Made by a program: the position numbers and the translations under genes | Notes under the pieces: model-generated | Database searches by the model: none | What the model saw: the letters and a program-made list of their open reading frames with translations, nothing else | Told to the model about the DNA's origin: nothing | In this document: positions 1-5,172 of the stretch, piece after piece | Position numbering within the stretch: the first letter of the stretch is position 1 | How the letters are laid out: every line of letters begins with the position of its first letter | Source of the DNA: an uncultured Flammeovirgaceae bacterium | Lineage (GTDB): Bacteria > Bacteroidota > Bacteroidia > Cytophagales > Cyclobacteriaceae | Direction: 5' to 3' | Assembly: GCA_937138955.1 (NCBI GenBank) | Contig: CAKZPJ010000553.1 | Location: 1 to 9,807 of the forward strand | Length of the DNA: 9,807 nucleotides

Positions 1-1
1 T

Positions 2-649
2 GTAGATCGTGGTTTTCCTGAAAGTCATCTTTACGTAATTTACAATGGAACACCCCGAGAGCAGTACGCGAACATTCAGTCGGAACGGGTAGAAGAGCTA
101 CGGAAGAAGTACGGCTTACAACCCAACGATACAGTTATTGGCTGCGTGGCTCGAATGAAGGAACAGCCCCAGCTTATTGAATCCCTTCAGTACATTGATG
201 ATGACATTAAAGTGGTTTTTGCCGGAATCCCCGCGGGCAGTCTTGATAAATACGTAGCACAATTTAATATCAAAAATCCAATCATATACACTGGCACCTT
301 AGATAGGAAGGACACCTTGCACCTCTATAAACTGCTAAATGTAAATGTGCTGCCCTCCACTATGGATGGGTTTGGGTTGGTGTTGGTGGAGGCAATGGCT
401 TTGGAGGTGCCTGTAGTAGCTACTAACTTCGGCGGTATAAAAAATGTGATTAGTCACGGGGTAGACGGGCTTTTGTTTGAAGATAACAATATTGAAGAGT
501 TGGCTGAACAAATTCGTAAGGCTCTGTTCAACACCTCAGTTCGGGAGAAGCTCATTAAAAACGGCCAAATAACCGCATTAGAGAAGTTCTCTGTTGAGAA
601 GACTGTACAGAATCACGAAGCCTTTTTTCAATCACTTATCGATGCTTAG
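2..649 (+). CDS. Glycosyltransferase family 4, C-terminal part (5' end outside window)
   Basis: The frame is open from the left edge, so this is the last 215 residues of a longer GT-B enzyme, usually 350-400 residues. It should transfer a sugar from a nucleotide-sugar donor to an envelope glycan or lipid acceptor in the cytoplasm; the substrate cannot be read. The visible part holds the inter-domain VIYNG segment (residues 12-16), a short version of the usual 'GRL..KG' strand (GCVARMKEQPQLIESL), FAG and YTG strands, then STMDGFGLVLVEAMA and VPVVATNFGG, the donor-binding core of glycosyl transferases group 1. The first acid of the usual E-x7-E pair is Asp here (codon at 365-367), with the second Glu kept at visible residue 130. 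A GTG at 146 is an internal codon and not the start, since conserved sequence continues upstream. The gene converges on the PorP-like gene. Family call firm, specificity unknown. Confidence 0.88.
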   Translation, partial: VDRGFPESHLYVIYNGTPREQYANIQSERVEELRKKYGLQPNDTVIGCVARMKEQPQLIESLQYIDDDIKVVFAGIPAGSLDKYVAQFNIKNPIIYTGTLDRKDTLHLYKLLNVNVLPSTMDGFGLVLVEAMALEVPVVATNFGGIKNVISHGVDGLLFEDNNIEELAEQIRKALFNTSVREKLIKNGQITALEKFSVEKTVQNHEAFFQSLIDA

Positions 650-665
650 TTACGTGGGGGGAGAT

Positions 666-736
666 TTGAAGGTTGAAAAATCACAAATTATTTTTTAGTC
701 CACCCCGCCCCGGAATTTATCCGGGGTGTCCGGGGC
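666..736 (-). repeat. Palindromic dispersed repeat, copy 1
   Basis: The 28-bp core at 701-728 (CACCCCGCCCC...CCGGGGTG) is identical in all three copies. It forms a 7-bp stem CCCCGGA (708-714) with TCCGGGG (720-726) around a 5-nt loop ATTTA. A second pairing is possible between GCCCCGGA (707-714) and TCCGGGGC (729-736). The left flank 666-700 matches the flank of copy 3 at 29 of 35 positions. The strand sign is arbitrary and marks orientation opposite to copy 3. It lies just after the glycosyltransferase stop. No T-run follows, so it is not a textbook terminator. Confidence 0.85.
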
Positions 737-840
737 AGGCTGGTTGCTAGTCCACAGTTCTTTTAGAAATTAGTCATCATTCATTACCTTTCAACTTTCG
801 TCTTCCAATTTTTTATATCCCGGAACAAGTTTTTACATCT

Positions 841-886
841 CACCCCGCCCCGGAATTTATCCGGGGTGTCCAGGGTCATATTTCAT
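841..886 (-). repeat. Palindromic dispersed repeat, copy 2
   Basis: The core at 841-868 is identical to copy 1 and sits exactly 140 bp from it in the same orientation. Its right flank, 869-886, matches the corresponding flank of copy 3 at 16 of 18 positions (shared GGGTCATATTTCAT), while its left flank is only loosely similar to the other two copies. It ends four bases before the stop codon of the PorP-like gene. The 650-889 gap therefore holds two elements and about 100 bp between them in which I see no gene. Confidence 0.83.
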
Positions 887-889
887 TCT

Positions 890-2359
890 CTATTCAATCA
901 CCAGTATCCAAGCTTTCTTGAATTGAGGCTTACTACGAATTTTCTTAATTCTAGTACGGACTTGTTCAGTATCATCTGAGCTCATCAGGTAAGTATAATA
1001 GTACTGCTTCTCCGAATTATAGCCAACTTTAGCAGTATAGCGTTGCTGGTTCAGTTTGCTGGCAAGTTTGCTGGCATTAGATTTTTGGGAGAACGTTCCA
1101 GCAATAAGATACGACCCTTCCTTCATCTCTAGAGGATGAGTGCTTCTCCTATCGCGTTTAGCTCGGGCAAATCGTGGTTCATTGGGTTGGCTTTCACCTA
1201 AAGTAATAGTGCCATCTCCCGATTGCTCGATATCTTCAAAAGTAGCGTTTTCCAGATTTTGTCTATTAGGAGGCGAATTAGGTTCTGAAGATGTTGAGTT
1301 AGGCTTCGAGGAAGGTTGTTTACGGTGTGGGGAAGTCTCTGATCTATCGTCTTTTCCTTTCTTTTTCCTTTTCTTTTCTTCCCGTTTTCTGGCCTCAATT
1401 ACTGCTTCTGGTATGGCATCAGAATCCTCTTGGGTTTTTAATCGAGGTTTTCTCCGCATCATTACTTTTTTCTTACCTAAAATTAAGCCGAGCTGTACTT
1501 CATGTGTGCTAAGACTTTGAGAAGCCAGTTCATTGCCTCCAGTGCCGAAGTGGTAACTAAATGAGAAAGACTTAGATTGGAAACCCGCAATGGCGGCAAT
1601 ACCCGCCTGTTGCTGGTATCCGCCCCCAACCCAAAAACTATCTTTAAACCGTAGCAACCCTAAAGCTTCAAATTGGGGATCATACTCGGTAGAGTGATGG
1701 TACAACAGGGTAGGTTCAAATGAAAGCTGGTTAGTTGGATTAAGGTTAAAACGGTAGTTGATGCTCGCAATAGCTCGGTTGAATTGCCCTAATCCTCCCG
1801 ATGGTTCGGTGGAGGTAAAAGAAGGGGGGGCGAATAAGTTGGGAACGGATATGCCAAGATTAAACCCCGATAGATGATACTGTAGTCCAAACCTTCCTTG
1901 AAGATAGATGCCTGCTTCTTGTGCTGCCCGAAATAAGGCATCATCACTAGTGTTGAGTCCGGTTAAATCGTAGCTATCTAGCCCGAAGCCAGCAGAAAGG
2001 CCAAAACGCACATGGTGTTCTTTTTCTGATGAAAGTGGTATTAAATAAGCCGCTGTAGCCCGAAATACCGAAGAACTGAAAATACCCAGCCGATCATGGG
2101 TAAGATCGGCTCCAACCGATAGAGGGTTAGCATTTCCAGTAGGAGAATGAAAACTGAGGTTGGTACTCATAGGGGCGCCTTCCACTCCCAACCACTGCTG
2201 CCGATGAGTTAAATATAGAACCGGATGCGAATCGTACCCGGCAAAAGCGGGATTATACAAATAGGGGTTAGTGACATGATGCGTGAAAAATGGCATACGT
2301 TGCCCTATCCCGCTAAAACTGAGGGTTAGTAAAAATAGCAAACTGGCAACTAACTTCAT
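890..2359 (-). CDS. PorP/SprF-family type IX secretion outer-membrane protein with C-terminal SPOR-like domain
   Basis: A 489-residue protein with a signal peptide (about residues 1-19, mature start near Gln20). Residues 21-297 are a PorP/SprF barrel. The family's N-terminal signature is clear (FFTHHVTNPYLYNPAFAG, then LTHRQQWLGVEGAP), followed by alternating aromatic/polar strands. PorP/SprF proteins are outer-membrane parts of the type IX secretion and gliding machinery, associating with the PorK/N ring and with cell-surface substrates. Residues 298-413 form a charged, Ser/Pro/Asn-rich linker with a Lys/Arg cluster near 325-336, probably disordered. Residues 414-489 (GSYLIAGTFSQKSNASKLASKL ... 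QYYYTYL ... KKAWILVIE, here abbreviated) resemble a SPOR domain, which binds peptidoglycan strands lacking stem peptides. Ordinary family members end after the barrel at about 300-350 residues. No large adhesin gene lies beside it, unlike many sprF genes. Barrel call firm; SPOR call probable by pattern only. Confidence 0.87.
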   Translation of the reverse strand: MKLVASLLFLLTLSFSGIGQRMPFFTHHVTNPYLYNPAFAGYDSHPVLYLTHRQQWLGVEGAPMSTNLSFHSPTGNANPLSVGADLTHDRLGIFSSSVFRATAAYLIPLSSEKEHHVRFGLSAGFGLDSYDLTGLNTSDDALFRAAQEAGIYLQGRFGLQYHLSGFNLGISVPNLFAPPSFTSTEPSGGLGQFNRAIASINYRFNLNPTNQLSFEPTLLYHHSTEYDPQFEALGLLRFKDSFWVGGGYQQQAGIAAIAGFQSKSFSFSYHFGTGGNELASQSLSTHEVQLGLILGKKKVMMRRKPRLKTQEDSDAIPEAVIEARKREEKKRKKKGKDDRSETSPHRKQPSSKPNSTSSEPNSPPNRQNLENATFEDIEQSGDGTITLGESQPNEPRFARAKRDRRSTHPLEMKEGSYLIAGTFSQKSNASKLASKLNQQRYTAKVGYNSEKQYYYTYLMSSDDTEQVRTRIKKIRSKPQFKKAWILVIE

Positions 2360-2393
2360 ACTTTGCAGATCGAGTCATCGATTTATGGCAAAA

Positions 2394-2401
2394 CAAAACT
2401 A
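2394..2401 (-). promoter_or_regulatory. Putative Bacteroidota -7 promoter element of the PorP-like gene
   Basis: Read on the minus strand this is TAGTTTTG, an exact match to the Bacteroidota -7 consensus TAnnTTTG, and it lies 34 bp upstream of the ATG. That implies a 5' leader of roughly 25-30 nt. No TTG is seen at the usual distance for a -33 box (the nearest TTG is only 13 bp upstream), so support is partial. Confidence 0.4.
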
Positions 2402-2613
2402 TAAAAGTGGCAGACAATAAAAAGGGAAGAAAAGCTAGTAACTTACCGATGAGGTAAAATTGGGGATATTGTAACTTTTTGGGGAATGTTGGTGTAAAAC
2501 CAAAGTTTTGTACAACACCGTAGATGATCTTGGCCACTTTTCTGATCGTATAAAAGTTAAAAACTAGAAATCAGGAAAAATTATAGGAGGATTACGGCTA
2601 TCTTGTTGTAATG

Positions 2614-2646
2614 AGTTAGGTAATCTGCTAGTTTCGCTACCTAACT
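2614..2646 (+). promoter_or_regulatory. Stem-loop or operator dyad directly upstream of the DUF819 start
   Basis: AGTTAGGTA (2614-2622) and TACCTAACT (2638-2646) are a perfect 9-bp inverted repeat around a 15-nt loop, ending 17 nt before the ATG. An outer GTTGT (2605-2609) can also pair with ACAAC (2656-2660), which sits just ahead of the start codon. It could be an operator for a dimeric regulator, or an RNA hairpin that controls translation. The position supports regulation; the mechanism is inference. Confidence 0.5.
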
Positions 2647-2663
2647 TATTGAATCACAACTTT

Positions 2664-3920
2664 ATGGAAGAGGCATCATCATCTGCACTATTCACTAGCG
2701 ATCCGGTGATTTTCGGTATTCTGATGGTGGTTTTGGCTTTTGTATTTACTACCTCAGCCAGCGAGCAACCTTTCTGGCAGAAGTTCTATACCTACGTACC
2801 TTCGGTGCTACTTTGCTACTTTGTACCGGGGATACTTAATTCGCTACACATTATATCCAGCGAGGGTTCTAATTTATATTTCGTAGCCTCCCGTTATCTG
2901 CTACCCGCGAGCCTTATCTTATTCACTATTGGGATTGATCTAAAAGCGATTGCTCGCTTGGGTAAAAAGGCGGTTATCATGTTCCTAGCCGGAACGGTGG
3001 GCATCGTAATTGGCGGACCGCTCGCTATTTTAATTGTTTCTACATTTTCTCCTGAAACAGTGAGTGGAGCTGGACCCGATGCTGTATGGCGAGGACTAAC
3101 TACTGTGGCAGGAAGCTGGATTGGTGGTGGAGCGAATCAAGCAGCGATGAAGGAAGTTTTTGAGGTTGGCGATAGCATTTTTCCGGCAGTATTAGCCGTA
3201 GATATTATCATTGCGAATATATGGCTGGCGTTTCTTCTCTACGGAAGTGGTCGGGCTGAGCGAATTGACCGATTTTTCCGAGCCGATTCCTCGGCTATCA
3301 AAGACGTGCAAAAACGTATCGAAGACTACGCGGCCAGTATCATGCGAATTCCGAAAACGGCCGACTTGATGTTAATTTTAGGGTTAGCTTTTGGGATAAC
3401 CGGCCTTTCGCATTGGTGTGCCAACGGAATTGCTCCCTACCTTCAGGAGAACTATCCAATTCTAGAGAAATTCAGCCTTACTTCTACCTTTTTTTGGATT
3501 GTAGTGATTGCCACTGGAATAGGCCTAGGACTTTCATTTACTAAAATGCGTAAGTTGGAAGGAGTAGGCGCATCCCGGATGGCAACAGTACTATTGTACG
3601 TACTTATTGCGACCATTGGTATGGAAATGGACCTAACGGCGGTAGTAAACAGCCCTGGGTTATTTATGGTCGGAGCTATTTGGATTATGATTCATATAGT
3701 AATTTTGCTGTTAGTCGCCAAACTAATCAAAGCACCTTTTTTCTTTGTAGCGGTAGGTAGTCAGGCCAATGTAGGAGGGGCTGCTTCTGCCCCAGTGGTG
3801 GCATCTGCTTTTTCGCCTTCACTAGCTCCGGTAGGTGTACTCTTAGCGGTACTCGGCTATTTTGTTGGGACCTATGGTGCTTGGCTCTGCGGTATTCTGA
3901 TGCAAACAGTAGCAGAATAG
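2664..3920 (+). CDS. DUF819 family integral membrane protein
   Basis: A 418-residue polytopic inner-membrane protein of the DUF819 family, whose biochemical function I do not know to be established; a transporter role is inferred from architecture. Hydrophobic segments run through most of the chain, broken by a polar cytoplasmic or periplasmic stretch at about residues 198-230. The family signature SWIGGGANQAAMKEVF is at residues 151-166, and a second Gly/Asn-rich break, GSQANVGGAASAPVVA, is at 365-380. Each is preceded by a similar TIG-type helix (LFTIGIDLKAI at 86, IATIGMEMDLTAV at 315), which suggests two related halves, as in several secondary ion/solute symporters. I chose the ATG at 2664; an in-frame TTG at 2649 would add five residues (MNHNF) but has no advantage. 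An in-frame stop at 2565 limits extension. The gene is followed after 87 bp by holA. Confidence 0.88.
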   Translation: MEEASSSALFTSDPVIFGILMVVLAFVFTTSASEQPFWQKFYTYVPSVLLCYFVPGILNSLHIISSEGSNLYFVASRYLLPASLILFTIGIDLKAIARLGKKAVIMFLAGTVGIVIGGPLAILIVSTFSPETVSGAGPDAVWRGLTTVAGSWIGGGANQAAMKEVFEVGDSIFPAVLAVDIIIANIWLAFLLYGSGRAERIDRFFRADSSAIKDVQKRIEDYAASIMRIPKTADLMLILGLAFGITGLSHWCANGIAPYLQENYPILEKFSLTSTFFWIVVIATGIGLGLSFTKMRKLEGVGASRMATVLLYVLIATIGMEMDLTAVVNSPGLFMVGAIWIMIHIVILLLVAKLIKAPFFFVAVGSQANVGGAASAPVVASAFSPSLAPVGVLLAVLGYFVGTYGAWLCGILMQTVAE

Positions 3921-3927
3921 TGAAAAT

Positions 3928-4008
3928 ATGAAATATGACCCCAGACACCCCGGATAAATTCCGGGGCGGGGTGGACTGAAAAATAATTTGTAATCTTCTA
4001 ACTTTCAA
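3928..4008 (+). repeat. Palindromic dispersed repeat, copy 3 (full length, inverted)
   Basis: The core at 3946-3973 is the exact reverse complement of the cores of copies 1 and 2. Its stem is CCCCGGA (3948-3954) with TCCGGGG (3960-3966) and loop TAAAT. This copy has both flanks: 3974-4008 matches the flank of copy 1, and 3928-3945 matches the flank of copy 2. It therefore defines an element of about 81 bp. It fills almost the whole gap between the DUF819 stop (3920) and the holA ATG (4008), so it is also the immediate holA leader. No T-run follows the stem on either strand. Confidence 0.87.
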
Positions 4009-5030
4009 TGACTCCTCAGCAAGTACTCAGTGATTTAAAGAAAAACGAATACGCTCCGCTGTATTTTCTTCAGGGGGATGAGCCGTTTTATATCGATCAG
4101 ATTACCCAGCATATTGAAGAACATGCTTTGACTGAAGCCGAAAAAGGATTTAATCAGATTATTCTGTACGGAAAAGATACTGATATGCCTACGGTGCTTA
4201 CCAATGCCAAGCGCTTTCCTATGATGTCTACTCGGCAAGTAGTTCTAGTCAAGGAAGCCCAGGAGCTGGCTGATTTACAGCAGAAAGCAGGTCAAGAGAT
4301 GCTTTCACAGTACGTTCAACAGCCATTACCCTCTACGGTACTAGTATTTTGCTATAAGTACAAAATGCTCAACAAAAACCTGGGTCTATATAAAAAACTT
4401 AACCAGTTTGCCGTGCTGGTCGAATCCAAGAAAATGTACGATAATCAAGTACCGGACTGGATTCTTCAGTGGACTAAACAGCGAGGGCTGAGCATTGAAC
4501 AGCAAGCGGTACATATGCTGATGGATCATATCGGTAATAATTTGGAACGGCTGGCAAACGAACTAGATAAAGTAGCGATCAATCTGGACAAAGAAGCAGC
4601 CGAAAGTATTACGGCTGAATTAGTACAAAAGTACGTAGGGATTAGCAAGGAGTATAATGCGTTTGAATTACAAAAATCAGTGGCTCAGGGCAACTTTGCC
4701 AAAGCATTTCAGATTGTTTATTACTTCGCCGCGAATCCCAAAGCCAACCCCCTTATCCCAACGGTTGCTTTGCTCTTCACCTTTTTTAGCAAACTACTGC
4801 TAATGCATCAGGCTACGGATAAAACGGAACGCGGTTTGGCTTCGTTATTAAAAGTACACCCGTTTTTTGTGAAGGAATATCGGACGGCGGTAGTAAACTA
4901 TCCGTTGCCGCGCGTAATTCGAAATATTAGTTTACTACGCCAAGCTGATTTGCACGCAAAGGGGATTGACAATATCAGCGGTACCGATGAGCAGATTCTG
5001 AAAACTTTGGTGTATCAACTTATGCACTAA
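4008..5030 (+). CDS. holA: DNA polymerase III subunit delta
   Basis: A 340-residue delta subunit of the clamp loader, which opens the beta sliding clamp and loads it on primed DNA together with delta-prime and tau/gamma. Length agrees with the E. coli protein (about 343). The N-terminal APLYFLQGDEPFYIDQITQHI (residues 16 onward) is the degenerate, non-ATP-binding P-loop region typical of delta. It is followed by the family pattern of a strand with RQVVLVKEAQEL, a central LPSTVLVFCYK strand, and a helical domain with NNLERLANELDKVAI and the C-terminal collar region (NPLIPTVALLFTFFSKLLLMHQA, abbreviated here as the helical part near residue 250). The ATG start fits the N-terminal family motif. 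Upstream there is no Shine-Dalgarno; the leader is repeat copy 3. Neighbours give no functional link. Confidence 0.93.
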   Translation: MTPQQVLSDLKKNEYAPLYFLQGDEPFYIDQITQHIEEHALTEAEKGFNQIILYGKDTDMPTVLTNAKRFPMMSTRQVVLVKEAQELADLQQKAGQEMLSQYVQQPLPSTVLVFCYKYKMLNKNLGLYKKLNQFAVLVESKKMYDNQVPDWILQWTKQRGLSIEQQAVHMLMDHIGNNLERLANELDKVAINLDKEAAESITAELVQKYVGISKEYNAFELQKSVAQGNFAKAFQIVYYFAANPKANPLIPTVALLFTFFSKLLLMHQATDKTERGLASLLKVHPFFVKEYRTAVVNYPLPRVIRNISLLRQADLHAKGIDNISGTDEQILKTLVYQLMH

Positions 5031-5043
5031 TTTTACAATGTGT

Positions 5044-5155
5044 TACGGTATTTTGGTGTTAAAGTGTTATGGGTCTATGTTATTGGAATGCTCATAATTA
5101 GGAACTATAACACTAAGAACTTTAGCACTAAAATACTTATAAATTCATTACCGTA
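5044..5155 (+). repeat. Large interrupted inverted repeat between holA and the TPR gene
   Basis: The left arm, TACGGTA (5044-5050) then TTTTGGTGTTAAAG (5051-5064) and TGTTAT (5065-5070), pairs with TACCGTA (5149-5155), CTTTAGCACTAAAA (5120-5133) and ATAACA (5107-5112). The right arm has two extra stretches, 15 nt (5134-5148) and 7 nt (5113-5119), which would be bulges. The two mismatches inside the 14-bp segment would be G-U and U-G pairs in plus-strand RNA. A single stem-loop of about 112 nt would fill most of the 142-bp gap. It could be a leader or 3'-end structure, or a remnant of a small mobile palindrome. No gene is seen in this gap. Confidence 0.65.
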
Positions 5156-5172
5156 GCAACAACTGTTAACCT

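Larger units (their letters stand above)
2360..2663. other. Divergent intergenic region between the PorP-like and DUF819 genes
   Basis: These 304 bp separate two genes transcribed away from each other and must hold both promoters. Visible elements are the minus-strand -7 box, a 9-bp inverted pair AAAAGTGGC (2403-2411) and GCCACTTTT (2533-2541), an isolated AGGAGG at 2585-2590 with no start codon at a useful distance, and a stem-loop at 2614-2646. I see no convincing coding sequence. A 74-codon minus-strand frame overlapping the PorP start has no family features. Confidence 0.6.

Noticed and set aside
701..868. Repeat copies as intrinsic terminators
   Set aside because: The stems are strong, but none of the three copies is followed by a T-run on either strand, and copy 3 lies directly before a start codon. 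Repeat is the better call; an effect on transcript ends remains possible.
1140..1520. Plus-strand open frames (1140-1520, 1327-1512) and a minus-strand frame (1198-1398) inside the PorP-like gene
   Set aside because: They lie opposite or out of frame with the Lys/Ser-rich linker of the PorP-SPOR gene, are low in complexity and show no family features or plausible initiation signals.
1824..1830. Seven-G run in the PorP-like gene as a phase-variation tract
   Set aside because: It encodes an ordinary Pro-Pro in the barrel and is short for slippage switching; there is no other sign of phase variation.
2313..2537. A 74-codon minus-strand frame overlapping the PorP start
   Set aside because: It runs through the promoter region and the first codons of the PorP-like gene in another frame, and its sequence shows no recognisable protein character.
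2585..2590. AGGAGG as a ribosome binding site
   Set aside because: The nearest ATG is 20 nt downstream and opens only a two-codon frame, and the DUF819 ATG is over 70 nt away. Bacteroidota rarely rely on this sequence.
701..3973. CRISPR array
   Set aside because: The identical 28-bp cores are palindromic, number only three, have gaps of 112 bp and about 3 kb, and differ in orientation. There are no regular spacers and no cas genes.
3727..4238. Minus-strand frames at 3727-4008 and 4035-4238
   Set aside because: The first spans the DUF819 C-terminus and repeat copy 3; the second is antisense to holA. Both are shadows of well-supported genes.
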